A stretch of 64,000 nt of DNA from Glossina fuscipes (GCF_014805625.2 NW_023998460.1:1098311-1162310); one strand, 5' to 3'; positions 1 to 11,425 are shown, numbered from the stretch's first letter. Numbers and translations: made by a program. Notes: generated from the sequence alone by a model not told the origin.

Positions 1-2
1 GG

Positions 3-377
3 AACATTAAGGGACTTACTAATAATTTTGATGAACTCCGTGCACTCATAAGTGATTTTAATCCAACCTTTTTATCGCTTCAAGAAACCCATTGTAGAAG
101 CTCTTTTAATCCTATTCCATCCAAATCATATACTGGATACTTCACGAATGCTGATCAAAATTCATATTCCAAACAAGGAGTAGGTGTTTTTATAAAATCA
201 AGTATACCTCACAAACGCATAAATTTAAGCTCAAATATACAAGCCGTAGCGATACAAATAATGTTAAACATGAAATATGCAGTTCTTTCGCTCTATATTC
301 CACCTTCGCAATCGTTTTCTCAGCAAGAACCCTACAATTTATTCTCCGTTCTCTCCGGGACTTATTATTTTAATTAG
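3..377 (+). pseudogene. I-like non-LTR retrotransposon, ORF2 endonuclease fragment
   Basis: An open frame of 124 codons enters from the left edge and ends at a TAG at 375. There is no start codon because this is an internal piece of ORF2. It reads as the first half of an apurinic-type (APE/EEP) endonuclease, which nicks target DNA to prime reverse transcription. Visible are the N-terminal NIKGL, the block LSLQETH with the metal-binding Glu at residue 28, and GVGVFI at residues 59-64 followed by an I-clade-like NIQAVAIQI segment. The second half of the domain (GDFN and SDH blocks) and the whole RT are absent. The frame breaks off just before a SINE-like 3' tail. Assignment to the I clade rather than Jockey or R1 is from motif flavour only. 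Confidence 0.75.
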
Positions 378-455
378 AGCCGATAGCCTGTGTTGCTAGT
401 GCTCAATGTCTTTTTTTTTAGTCTAAGAATTTATTTCATTAATCTAAAATTATAA
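377..455 (+). repeat. SINE/LINE 3' tail fragment joined to the endonuclease fragment
   Basis: This stretch starts agccgatagcctg and runs through ctagtgct and agtctaagaattta. The same ordered blocks form the 3' body of the tRNA-derived SINEs at 8268-8438 and 50056-50229, and the tail at 51520-51632 is nearly identical in its first 35 bases. No tRNA head precedes it; it is fused directly to the endonuclease fragment. It is either the natural 3' end of an internally deleted LINE or a SINE tail that landed there. Confidence 0.75.
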
Positions 456-2395
456 AGACAATAAACAACACACACTATTTAATATCACCCCTTTTTTTTT
501 TATTTCAGAAAAAAGCAAAGCAAATTAATGTTAACATCTCCTTATACTAATTCTCTTTCTTTTTAAATATTTTAATATTAACAATTTTCCTCGTAATGTA
601 TATTGTTTCGCAAAAGCTATTGTAATAAGAAGTTCACGAATTCTCTATAAAAAATTTCCATAATTTTATGTTATTTACATAGGTATATTTTTGGTTCATT
701 TATTTTTACTTTTTTTTCTGTTTTCGTACGCATACCGTCAATGATATTTAAAAATAATATACACGATTGCGATGCGCTTTGCTTGGTACATCCTACCACC
801 ACACTCAACTCTTCCCTTCGTTATTGTTGAAGGCAGTTTTATCGTTTAACAATTAAAAACACACAATATTCTGACTTTGTACCGCTTTATCTTATTTGTT
901 TGCTTCATGTGGTTATTTGACTTTGAGTTTTAATTGTCAACGCTCTATTGCAACTCAACAAAACCTGCACCGATGCAATTAAATTTGAAGGCAAGACAAA
1001 GAGAATTGGTAAATCTATTTATTTATATTTCTTTTTTTTTTCTCTTTCACAACTTGCTTTTGTTAGGAGAAATTTTTCAATTACTCTTTCTTTTTTCCTC
1101 TTTATTTTTTCTTCTTCGTTCTATGAGCAAGATGGCTATTGTAAAAATTTCTTTTATATTCCTTTTTTTTTTTTTTTTCTTTTGACATTCAGATTAAAAA
1201 GCTATTGAATAATATTTAATAATCATATTAAAATGTGACAGGTACACGGCTTTTATTACTATTATCAGATCCAGAATTTGGATGAATTTTTCTGTTAAAT
1301 CGCACTCAATATCAAATTAGGACATTTTTTCTTCTTTAAAGTGGAGAATTTTTTTCCTTTGGTTCACACTGCATAACAACATACACTTGGATTTCGCTCG
1401 AACACGATTTTTAGGACAAACGCTAGCGAACAGTTCATACTGTCTTCTGTGGTTTTTTTTTTTAAATCTTTTTTTTTTGCGAAGTAATTACCAATTCTCT
1501 ACTGCAATCGGTTTAAAAAAACTCATGTCTTGTTTCAATAATTCGTAAGCTTATTATTTGTATTGTTAGGTTTAGAAAAATGGATTTCGGTAAATTTATC
1601 ATTTAAATTTTAATTGAAAGATGTGAGTTGATTATTCGATATATTTAACACATCACAATTTTGCTAATTTTATGCATGTATCTTTTCCGCACGTTAAGAA
1701 TTTCTTTTCTTTGATATTTTTTTTAATGGTCATCTTTCCGTCTGAGCTCATATTTAAAAAAAGAAAAAAACAGCCAGAGCTCAGCCACACAATCTAAAAG
1801 ACAATCGAAAAGCAAGCGCATTCGTTGACGTTTTCACTTCAACCCCCAGAACCGAAACTCAACTTAAAACTATCGTTACTGCAATGTCTTTGACTGAAAC
1901 GGACCGACCGACACCCTACCCTAAGTCTGTTTGCGGACGTTACGCACTAAAAAAGAAATGAATATATATATTTATAATAAAAATATCAAGAAGTTACTTG
2001 CCTTTTCATTGCAATCTTTCTCGTTTGCGGTACCCAATTCTATCTATTTGTCGTCTTGCTACCTTTGGAACTCTTCCCTTTCTTTCTTTTGTTCATTTTG
2101 ATAATTTCATCTGTAAATAATAAATATATATAATTTGATTAATTGTATTAAATGAAAAAAGCTTACCCAAAGACATATCTGTTTTTTGATAAGTTCCTCT
2201 GTAAAGGGAAAAAAATACATGCCAAACATGCCAATTGTTATCTTCTTGTCCATTGCTGTACGACCATTTAAAATACAAAGCCCCTATATTATAGATTTAA
2301 GTTATAATGTAAATAGATAAATCAACGATGTAGATGACGAAGAACCGTCAACATTGGTGGCGGCAGCACGGAGAAGGAAGGTTCGCCTTGAACGC
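456..2395. other. Intergenic AT-rich DNA, no gene seen
   Basis: Long T runs dominate (for example about 1160-1182) and give meaningless Phe-rich open frames. A GC-richer island at about 1775-1945 follows a TATA-like run (atatttaaaaa near 1750), but no coding sequence or convincing initiator can be tied to it. Confidence 0.6.
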
Positions 2396-3420
2396 GCGTG
2401 AATAGATTAACTCCTCGCGACAAAATCGTACAACTACACTTCGATGAAGTGTACACCGACCACAGATCAGCATATTGTAGATCCGAAGATATGCTGTATG
2501 GATGCGGGTACATCCTAAACTAAAAAAGATTGGAGACGGTGGAGTACCGGACGATACTCGTATTCGCCGTACGTAGCTTGCTCACAGCGTTTAACATGAT
2601 AACTAGCGCCTATCCTATCACCCGCTACAAAGGGGATCCAAAATTATTAGAGGAAAATTTAAGAACAGCCGAGGAGATCGGACTGGATATAAAAGCAATG
2701 GTCTGCGACAGGAGCGTCCAAAATCACAACGCAATGAGGATTTCCCCTAACAAGTGTATAGACGTACACATGCACGACTATATACATATCTTGGAAGCAT
2801 TCCGCCAGAAAACGATAGCATTAAACCGACGCCGCGCTTGTCCCGAAAGTAGCTGCGTGTAACGCGCCCATCTGGGAGCACTGGAAGAGGAGAGGCGCCA
2901 GCTTATTAGTTATCTCATCTCGAAATTTCGCGGAAACAGTTCAATTTTTTACACCAGCTATGCCAGAAATGCTGGAAATAGCAATTGAACGAGGAGTCAT
3001 CGGCAGTGATATAGAAGTTCGGACGTAGGAATTCTTCGCCGTCTTGACAGCATTGAACTCAGTTTTTCATGGCGGCAAAATCAACAGCACCAATTGGCAT
3101 GCCAAAAAGGTGGAGTTAGAAAAAGGTAAAGAACACTTCAATAACACCCTTCAGGCTGACCTGCTAGCGGGGGAAACCATACAAATAATTAATAGATATA
3201 TGAAATTAATGGATGGCCTGCTGGAGGCTTACCCTGGCGAAACTATATAGTCCTACAGGGTAAGCCAAGACCTACTGGAAGATTTCTTCTGCAAGATAGC
3301 GCCAATCCAGAGAAAACATACCAGACCCGCGACACAAATAATGCCTGAACGCATGCTTGGCAAGAAGATGCAAATGACCCGAGAGAAAAAGATGCAAATG
3401 ACCCGAGAAAGTAAGTTCTC
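2396..3420 (+). pseudogene. P-superfamily (THAP9-like) transposase relic
   Basis: A GC-richer block encodes an interrupted transposase. One frame runs from about 2396, with QLHFDEVY near 2440 (the first catalytic Asp region of P-type transposases) and a MLYGCGY block. After a stop at about 2520 it continues with TSAYPITRYKG, then EEIGLDIKAMVCDRS, matching the order of the P-element RNase H core. Downstream pieces at 3030-3250 (LNSVFHGGKINSTNW) and SQDLLEDFF at about 3263 match the C-terminal 'NQD-LENFF' signature. At least three stops or frameshifts break it. No THAP DNA-binding domain and no terminal repeats were found, so it is a dead internal fragment. Family assignment comes from motif order recalled from memory; another P-like lineage is possible. 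Confidence 0.6.
3362..3411 (+). repeat. Short tandem duplication inside the transposase relic
   Basis: The sequence aagatgcaaatgacccgaga occurs twice in a row with a period of about 24 bases, at the 3' end of the readable transposase. It is probably a replication-slippage product. Confidence 0.8.
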
Positions 3421-6400
3421 CTAATACACAAAATAGCTAGAAACAAAAATTCAACAAAGATTTCGCTAAAATCCGTTAGCTGGTTTCTTCTTTTACATCG
3501 TTTCTAAAAAAAAGTACCATGTCGAGAATGGAGAGAGCACAGATTTACTTCCAATAATTTTCTTTTGTCTAAATTTCCTTAACAATCTCTGTTAAACGAA
3601 AAATTTCCTTAACAATCTCTGGTTTAACAATCTAGGGAATATTTATTAAACTCATCCACATGTACAGGCGGACAGACATGTTTCCGTACATTCAACATTT
3701 GGTAGATGTAAATATACATACTTTACAAGAATCTTGGCAAAAATAAATAAACCCTCAATCTTCTATTTTAATATTTTTATGTATTATTATTATATGCTAT
3801 TATTATATTATTATAGATATATATTTAACTTTAATCCAAGACCATGTCGAACCTAATATAGGTTTTTGTGACAGTCAAGTAATACTTAGACCACCGCCTT
3901 TTGGCAATGCGTAATGTATGTCGCGGCAATGACATTCAACGCAATACAGTGGATGTAATTATTAACGCTGCTTTATGAGGTCCGTGAAAAAAACTTGAAG
4001 AATCATTTCGCAGAAAGTTTAAACTCTGTACGATTATCATCAACCAAAAGTGATTCAGCTGCACGTTTCAATCTAAATGATTTCATTACTAACTTTTATG
4101 TTTCTTTAATAGAGAATCGGCGATTTGTACAATTTCTTACGTGCCAGCAAATGTGATAATGAAAGTAAGGTTAATTCGATTCAAAATCTATTGCGGGCTA
4201 GCCCTTGTACGGCAAATCAAAGTCAAAGTGCGCACATATTGGAAAACTTCATACACATCACGTATACGAAGGAAACCTAACCTCTAACTGTGTGTGCTCT
4301 ACTCGCAACGTCTACTTGTAGTAAAGTTATCAATAATTTCAATGTTGTCATTTTAGTTTTCGAATGCCGTCGTTATAATATGCCTAGTACGTTTATAACG
4401 GAAAGAAAAATCATGTCATTTAGGATTAATACTAAAACTTAGTTGCGGATATCCCTTCCGATTTTTATGTTTTACGTATTGCGTGTGCGCTCATACACAA
4501 CCAAATACAAAAAAAAAAAAAAAGAAATAAATAGAATGGAATAGAAAAGATATAAATATATATAAATAATAATGTAAAATATTTACAAAGTTTACGCAAA
4601 AAAAAAAAATATATAGATAAACAGATAAATAAAAAAATTTTCTATTTCCGCGTCTGGTGAGTATACTGAGTACGGCAGAAGTTCTCATTGGAGCATTGCC
4701 ATGCAAATGGATGGGTGGCTCGCAGCCGAACCACATATATATATATATATATATATCGATAACTGTAATAGTGAATACCGACTGTCCGTAATAGTGGATA
4801 ATACTATAACTGCTAAAGCAACTAAAAACAAATCATTAATGCCTATATACGCAATTGGCCAATTTTGTTGTTGCATGATAACAAATAAATAACTACAAAG
4901 GGAAAAAAGAGATATTTCGGAAAAAATCAAATTACATGAAGCCTAAGCAGCGGCCAACAGCAGCTATAGTCTGGAAAATTATTGTTAAGTCTACGTTGGG
5001 TATTGTATACAAAATGTAAGTAAGTTTAAATGTACGCATTTAAGAGAAATGGTAACGTTTGTTTGCCTTTACTGCAAATAAAGCAGACAGAGTTATACGA
5101 GCAAGCGTTATGTATGCATACGTAGAAAAATTGTTTAATTTTTTTTCGTATTTTTTATGGATAGCTACTAGTTACCAAAAATGTAATAAGCGTGTATACA
5201 TATATGTATGAATCGCTTTAAAAGTGTATATGCTAGACTGTTAGTGTAACAGAGCAAATGCAATCAATCCGACATAAGTATTCAATTTTGATTATATTAT
5301 TATTTTACACTCAAAAAAATATGCCTTGCTCCGTTCATTTTATTTGTGTTGGTAAGAAAAACAGATCTATATACAAAGCCACACACGCGTTCACAAATAT
5401 AGTCTATGGCTGTAAGTAAACCACTTTATAATATACAGTTTTCCACATTTTTTTGCTACTTTTTTAATGTTTTTCTAAAATTCCACAAAAATCCATTTCT
5501 GCATATTTTAGAAAGTAGCGTTGCGGTTACGTATCAATGAACGTATAAATGTGAATTTTCATTGATTTAGTTTTTCGGCTCAATTCAGTCAATCATTCGA
5601 AATTCATGCATATACAATCTACTAGCATGTATTTGTGTGTGTATGCATACTACTGTATTTATTATATGTTTGTATCTTTTTTTTTATAATGTATGAATTA
5701 TTTTCTATTGCTAACCTAGTTATTGTCTATTCATATATTTAAGTTAGAATTGTGGGGGGCGAATGAGGCGGGCGTTGGCAAAGCGTAAATGTAAATACCG
5801 TTAATGTATTTGTGGTTATGTAATTTTTCAAAAGAAACAGAATAGAAACAGAGTGAAAATAGCTCTTCGGGTAGGAAATTGTACACAGAAAAGGAACGAC
5901 ATGTATGCATAAAAGAATAAACTCGTTTTTCGGGCTAAAAATGTTCGGCTTTGAAGTTAAACTTTTGTCACCATGGAAGTAGATGGACGTGTCATAATGC
6001 AATTTGGCCTTTGGTTGCATTGAAAGGCCAGATGATTGATGTCACTCTATCGTCAACACTTAAAGCGCGAAATTGAGATCAAGAGACTAATATTGATCGA
6101 TTGGAAAGCTATCAACAGGGCGAAGCTAGGTCACCCCGTTTAAGTAAGTCTGTAAAAACTGACGTAATAAAAAACAGCTTTATACCCAAAAATGGCATAC
6201 ATTCGTTCTATAAACTTCCTAAAAAATAGAAGAAAATTATGTTTGATTTTTGATAAAAAACGCCGCAAATTTTTTACCTGTATTGTTTAAGATACTACTT
6301 TATTTATAATAATAATGGTAATATATAATAACAATAATAGTAATAATAAGATTAATAAGTTATACGATTTAACTTGAATTTACCTATACGGTTATTTTTT

Positions 6401-6950
6401 TCACTTTCGACTTGAAAAATATTTTTTTTTTCTTTTTTTTTTTTATTTTCACAGGGAAGTTTGTGAATATTTGTGTTATAAATGGAAAGCTTGAGTAAAT
6501 TACGCAATTTTCTCGTATCCAAAACAATTTTGAATGATTACTAAAGGCGTGACAGCGTTCGTAATGAGTTTCGTGTTAATGAAGCTTTTTCATGTTGTCG
6601 TTTTCTCTTGCAAATCGTCAAGATTACTATATCGAAATACACCTCAGGTAATAGTTGCTTTGAATTAAATTTCTGACATCAGTTAATGATAAAAGCGTCG
6701 TTTCCATTTTGTAATACTATAAAAAGTAATAAGGGAAAACATTATAACACATATGTGATCCAAACTTTGTCTATTTTCCACCCTCCTATGGAGCAATTTT
6801 CATCAAAAAATATTAAGAACTAGATCTTTTTGGCATAAAGGCTTTAGTTTTAAGAATAATGCTTGTAAGATACAATGTTCAAGACTTTTCCATATAAGAG
6901 CTCTTGAAAATGAGGCGTTATATGTAGAGTAATCGAAATTATACGATTTG
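3421..6950. other. Intergenic AT-rich DNA with microsatellites
   Basis: No gene recognised. It contains a 25-base imperfect direct repeat (aaatttccttaacaatctct at about 3572 and 3601), a (TA)n run at 4735-4757, and an AAT-rich stretch at 6305-6355. Short open frames here run through homopolymers or the TA repeat and show no domain. Confidence 0.6.
4735..4757. repeat. (TA)n microsatellite
   Basis: About eleven uninterrupted TA units follow acca and end in tcgata. Confidence 0.95.
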
Positions 6951-6954
6951 AACC

Positions 6955-7340
6955 ATTTTTAACCGGCTCAAATTTTCTACATTTATGTTGCGAAACATTC
7001 TACTCTTTTGGGTCCAAAAATTACACAAAAAGTTACGAGTAATAAAATTTTATTTTTTCACTTTTTTGAGGTCTCAGACGTATTTATTATAAGGCAACCA
7101 AGGCAGCATGTTTAAAACTATTTTGTACAGTTCCCAAATGAAGATATATTATCTGTTTAAATATATGTGTTCATTTTAAAATGAGTATGGTAAAATACCG
7201 CGATTAATTTTTTCTTAATAATACCAGCGATATGGGTATCAACTAAAAGCACTCACAGAGTGGAATGCGAAAAATGTAGTGGTGGGAATCAGAGATTCGG
7301 CCCGCGCTGAATATGACGTTCTTACTTCTTTTCTTTTGTA
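6955..7340 (-). mobile_element. DINE-like repeat, 5' half, inverted
   Basis: Read on the minus strand, this begins near 7340 with a 'gtaagaa..tattc.gcgcgggccgaatct' head and continues through 'aaaaattaatcgcggta' and 'cataaatgtagaaaat'. Those blocks occur in the same order in the near-complete copy at 11428-12158. Only the 5' half is present. The class resembles dipteran non-autonomous DINE-1/Helentron elements in its internal blocks; the repeat relationship is seen directly, the class is inferred. Confidence 0.75.
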
Positions 7341-7442
7341 AACAAAGAAAAAGGAGCTTGTTTAGGGGGAAGTTATCTGGTGGACTGTATTTTTTAAGGA
7401 AGAACACTTCTGCACAAGGAACATAATGTCCAATATTTTTTA

Positions 7443-7745
7443 TCAAACAAACAGATATTTTAAATATAAAAGCTTATCATAATTTTGCCAGCTTACAAGA
7501 TATGCCATGGTGCTGCCAAATTTCAAGTTGATAGCTTCATATTTGCCGCCGGGAGAATGCTTACAAAAAACAGTATATAGTCGGACAGACATACAGACCG
7601 ACAGACGGACAAGCTTAAATCGGTTTAGAATTGGATGCTGATGAACAATATATATACTTTGCGGGGTGTCTGATGCTTCCTTTTGCACGTTGCAAACGTT
7701 GTGACGAAATGAATATACTTCTCATCCTTCGGTGATGGCAATAAA
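7443..7745 (+). mobile_element. DINE-like repeat, 3' half
   Basis: This contains the conserved 3' blocks: 'gccaaatttcaagttgatagc', a run of gacagac units, 'gctgatgaacaatatatat' followed by 'actttgcggg', and the terminus 'catccttcggtgatgg'. It lies 100 bases beyond the inverted 5' half at 6955-7340 and points the opposite way, so these are either two insertions or one rearranged copy. Confidence 0.75.
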
Positions 7746-7841
7746 AATAATAATAGAAATACTCAAATTTTTCTATTATATTATATCTTAATATCGTAGA
7801 CCACTCACAGTTGGAAATACTTAAAAGATGTTAAAATATGA

Positions 7842-7892
7842 AAGTGCTTTAAGACTTTAGTCCTAGAATTAATTTCTCTGGTTAAATTATTG
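7842..7892 (+). repeat. SINE 3' tail fragment
   Basis: The blocks agtgctttaagactttagtc, tagaatt and tctctggttaaat are nearly identical to the end of the SINE at 50056-50229. Neither the tRNA-like head nor the (AAT)n tail is preserved. Confidence 0.8.
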
Positions 7893-8267
7893 TATGAGTT
7901 AATAAACTTAACTTGAAAGATAGACTATTTAATTTTTTCCCATATTTTAACAAATAATTTTCATACCTAAAACATAATTTTCTTTCCTTTTGATAACAAG
8001 AAAGAATGATTTCTGAATACACGTTAAGTATTGTAGCTCATGACTAGCGAAGTAGCCTCTCATTGTCTCACGTACATATCTTTTTTCATAAAAATTCTAT
8101 AACATGCCCGTTTATTGAACTACCTCATTTTTGCAACGAAAAAGCTCTATTGCTTTTGCCTTTGCAAAAGTCAAAAAGCAAAAGCTGGCACACGCGACTT
8201 TCTCACCAAACTCGAGTCCTTTCGATGGGACACGCACTCGCTGACCAGCACTTCACTTCTTATGAAA

Positions 8268-8438
8268 TTATTATTATTAATTTCGCCAGAGAAATAAATT
8301 CTAAGACTAAACTTTTAAAAGCACTAGCATCTAAGGCTATCGGCTTTTATTAAAAACTCGACCGCACTTGAGATTCGAACCCAAGACCATTGACTTGCTA
8401 GTCGAGATTCCTCGCCTTGGGTTACTCAGGCGGATCTT
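8268..8438 (-). mobile_element. tRNA-derived SINE, full length
   Basis: On the minus strand it starts tccgcctgagta and carries a degenerate A box, then a B box (gggttcgaatctc). The body reads gagtttttaataaaagccg, and it ends in an (AAT)-rich tail. It is flanked by a 12-base direct repeat, cttcttatgaaa, at 8256-8267 and 8439-8450, which is the expected target-site duplication. The head resembles a Ser/Leu-type tRNA (GGCCGAG-like D arm in the sister copy at 50056). Transcription would be by RNA polymerase III from the internal A/B boxes. It is non-coding and must use a LINE's RT; the tail type points to an I-like LINE. Confidence 0.88.
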
Positions 8439-8936
8439 CTTCTTATGAAAATTTACAAAAAATGACTCGATTATTTGCCTCAAAAAAAAAACCGTTGTTT
8501 TTGACGTGGCATTGTCAAATGGCTGGGGAACGTTATGTTGACTTTAACGATGAGGAATACCGCAGATAAAAGATTTTTTTTTGATATATGCGTTTTCTAT
8601 ATCAAAGTTCCAATTTGAAATGTACATATATGTGAATTCGGATTTATCCGTTTATATTAACAAAAATTTCGTTACTAAAGTGTCACAGTAACTTGTAAAC
8701 GAAAAATTAAAATGTCGCGAAATTTTCCTAGGTACTACCTCACGACTCATATGGAACGACGTATTATGTTTACTATTTTATGTTTATCATTAAACAATTG
8801 GTGGTTTAATAAAACAATTAAATATTACAAGAATAGGAAAAACAAATTTTTGAAAAAATTTTCGAAAAGTGATTCTTCTTTCGACTGTTTCGCTTACTCT
8901 GTGGCAAGGCATAAATTTAATTCCCTCAACCGCCAA

Positions 8937-9410
8937 TACTATTGCAGATACCTTCAGTTTGTTAAATCCTCCTTGTTTGTTAATCCTAAATACTTTTTTA
9001 AGTTCGTTGATTCCAAACGAAAAATCTCCATAAATCCCTCGCATGTGTCTTTTAATGGTTCCGAGTCCTCGCATGATTTTGAAACCTCAAATCCCTTTGC
9101 GGAATACTTCCGACAAAACTTTTCAACTGCCAATTTTGATTTATCAGCAAACTATCCATATCCGATTTCTAATTTGTTTTCAATTCCTAGCTTTGTTATA
9201 TCTGAAAATGACGTTTTTATAGGTTTGAGCTCCCTAAAATATAATTGTTCGCCTGGACCTGATGGAATCCCCTCATGTGTATTTATATCTTGTGCTGGCG
9301 AGCTATGTGGTGTTATCTCTAAGATTTTTAACAAGTCCTTGAATTCAGGTGTTTTCCCTTTGTGTTGGAAGACTTGTTTACTTGTTCCTATTCACAAAAG
9401 TGGTAATAGG
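8937..9410 (+). repeat. Unit 1 of the duplicated RT module
   Basis: It is marked by SINPSHVSF, FETSNPFAEYFRQNFSTA and VISENDVF. These variants match the copy at 60.6-64 kb (SINPSHVPF, FETSNPFAEYFRQNFSTA) rather than unit 2. Confidence 0.85.
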
Positions 9411-9412
9411 AA

Positions 9413-9878
9413 TTATTACTGCAGATACCTTCATTTCATTAAATCCTCTCTGTTTGCTAATCCTAAATACTTTTTTAAATTTGTTAACTCTAAAAGAAAA
9501 ATATCCGGATATCCGTCTCATATTTCTTTTAATGGCTCTGATTCCTCGGATGATTTTGAAATCTCAAATCTGTTTACTGAGTATTTCCGACGAAGCTTTT
9601 CGATTGCTAATTTAGATTTATCAGCAAACTACCCATATCCTATAACTAACTTGGTTTCAATACCTAATTTGGTTTTTAAAGGGTTGAGTTCTCTAAAATA
9701 CAGTTGTTCGCCAGGACCTGATGGTATTCCATCATGTGTACTTAAATCTTGCGCTGTCGAGTTATGTGGTGTGATCTCAAAGATTTTTAACCTGACCTTG
9801 TATTTAGGTGTTTTCCCTTCATGTTGGAAGAGTAGTTTCCTTATTCCTATCCACAAGAGTGGAAGTAGACAATTTGTT
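9413..9878 (+). repeat. Unit 2 of the duplicated RT module
   Basis: It is marked by YPSHISF, FEISNLF, PITNLVSIPNL and VFPSCWK. These match the inverted copy at 40.4-43.9 kb (YPSHVSF, FEISNLF, PITNSVSIPNL) rather than unit 1. It has a four-residue gap relative to unit 1 (VISEND lost). Confidence 0.85.
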
Positions 9879-9894
9879 GAGACAGACGCATAGC

Positions 9895-11176
9895 CAAGTT
9901 GAGTGTCTTGCCCAAGTTGTTCGAGCGTATTGTGACTCAGCATTTGGCCTTTGCCATTAATTCGTATATTTCTCTGCACCAGCACGGCTTTCGGAAAGGG
10001 CGATCTACAGTCACCAACTTGTTTTCAAGACTTTTTCTAGTGGCTCTCGCACAGATGTTATTTACACTGATTTAAGCAAAGCATTTGATATGCTTAACCA
10101 TAGACTACTTATCTTTACACTCCAAGCCTCTGGTTTCCCACCCTACTTAGTGAAATGGATAAGCTCTTATCTGCACAATAGATCCTTCAGGGTTTTGTTT
10201 AACATCATCACCTCGGATGAATTTCCCGTTACGTCTGGCGTACCCTAAGGAAATCATTTAGGTCCCATTTTATTTAGTTTATACATTAACGATCTCCCAT
10301 CGGTGGTTAATTCCAGCCAGATCTTAATGTACGCTGAGGATGTGAAACTGTTTTCTTCCTTCTCTGTTGAATCGCAATCACATCAGCTTCAAGGTGGTTT
10401 GGATAATTTTGTTGCATGGTGCTTTTTGAATCTTCTGAAACTAAATCTGAGTAAATGTAAGAAGCTTTCATTCTCAAGAAGACAGTCATTCATTACTCAA
10501 TATTTCATTGATTCGCACAAGTTGGAAAACGTCGATTCGTTCACAGATTTAGGCGTTCTATTTGATTATACGTTATGCTTCAATTTGCATATTGAGCTCT
10601 CATTAAGCAAAGCTAGGTCCGCGCTTGGTTTTATAAAAAGGTGGTCCAAAGAGCTTGATGATCCTTATATTACGAAAAGGCTGTACATGTGTTTGGTTAG
10701 ATCTATACTTGGGTATGCCTCTGTTGTGTGGTGTCCTTCATATAGGTGCTACGTAGATTCAATTGAATCTGTTGAAAAGCAATTCTTGCTGTTTGCCCTT
10801 AGGAATTTTGGGTTGGGACCCGATTGCCCCTCTTCCACCCTATGAAAATAGGTTGCTTCTGTTATCCTTACCGTCACTGGAGAAACGTAGATTTGTTCTT
10901 GGGGTTTCCTTCTTAATTAAATTAATAAATGGTACAATTGACTTGCCCGCATTACTTCGTGAGATAGGCTTTAATTTCCTTAACCGCTCCTCTAGGCACT
11001 TTATCCTGATAAAGCTTAGTCAATGCAAATATAATTAAGAACTGTTTAACCCGTTCAGAGTTGTTTGCAAGAACCTTAACGACGTCTATCACTTATTCTC
11101 ATTAACGGACTCTTTAAAGTCCATTAAAGAAACATTGCTTAATACGCGCGATTTACCTATGTCGAACAAAATTTTA
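9895..11176 (+). pseudogene. CR1-like RT core and C-terminus, decayed
   Basis: The polymerase continues in shifted frames: KLFERIVTQHLAF, HGFRKGRSTVTNL, a TDLSKAFD-like block, SYLHNRSF, then GVP followed by an in-frame TAA at 10246 where relatives have CAA. The catalytic box reads YAED at 10330-10341 instead of YADD. A clean open frame covers about 10303-10845, from after the stop to the thumb. It then shifts (10763-11038) and ends near 11176. Several independent lesions show this copy is long dead. Confidence 0.85.
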
Positions 11177-11397
11177 ACCTTAAAAAGTGATTATGAGTCG
11201 AAAATTAATTGTATTATCGGTTGCCAAGCTTATGCATGTTTGCGATGGCTTAGGCGTTCACTTGCCATTTGGTCCTGTATCGGATAATAATAATATTAAG
11301 TTGTAATATTAATTAATTTAAGATTTACTTTAAATGTCAATTAAACTCGACTGCCATTTTGTTTTAGTTGAGTTTCTTGTATAAGTGGAATAAATAA

Positions 11398-11425
11398 ACA
11401 AATAAATAAATAAATAAATAAATAA
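11398..11425 (+). repeat. (AAAT)n tail of LINE copy 1
   Basis: About six AAAT units follow the LINE terminus. This is the priming-repeat style of 3' end shared with the copy at 57.9 kb. Confidence 0.85.

Larger units (their letters stand above)
8799..9893 (+). pseudogene. CR1-like ORF2 linker/RT N-terminus with a doubled module
   Basis: This is one open frame (it also runs upstream to an unrelated ATG at 8712). It encodes the region from the endonuclease-RT linker to the first RT motifs. The module from YYCRYLQF to IHKSG, which includes the conserved SPGPDGIPS block of RT region 1, appears twice: at 8937-9410 and 9413-9878. A normal copy has it once. The two units differ at roughly a fifth or more of residues, so this is not a recent tandem copy. 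The frame stays open across the junction but ends at a TAG at 9891-9893, and the RT core continues only in other frames. It cannot make a functional enzyme. Confidence 0.85.
8799..11425 (+). mobile_element. CR1-like LINE copy 1 (5' truncated, mosaic)
   Basis: Homology to the other CR1-like copies begins at WFNKTIKYYK (8799) in the linker between endonuclease and RT and runs to the 3' end at the (AAAT)n tract (about 11398-11425). The 5' UTR, ORF1 and endonuclease are missing. The element includes an internal duplication (8937-9878), a decayed RT, and the family's 3' end (tcgactgccattttgtttag, gtataagtggaataaataa). A DINE-like repeat starts within three bases of the LINE tail, so one element inserted against the other. 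Placement in the CR1 group rests on the RT flavour and the PHD-finger ORF1 seen in full-length relatives here; Jockey is the alternative. Confidence 0.88.

Noticed and set aside
934..1208. Two overlapping open frames rich in Phe and Leu
   Set aside because: They translate through poly-T tracts with no domain or splice signals.
4491..4930. Open frames on both strands around a (TA)n repeat
   Set aside because: Low-complexity Tyr/Ile runs come from the TA microsatellite.
8369..8436. A possible tRNA gene on the minus strand (B box gggttcgaatctc)
   Set aside because: The A box and acceptor stem are degenerate, and the sequence continues into a SINE body with a target duplication; it is a SINE head.
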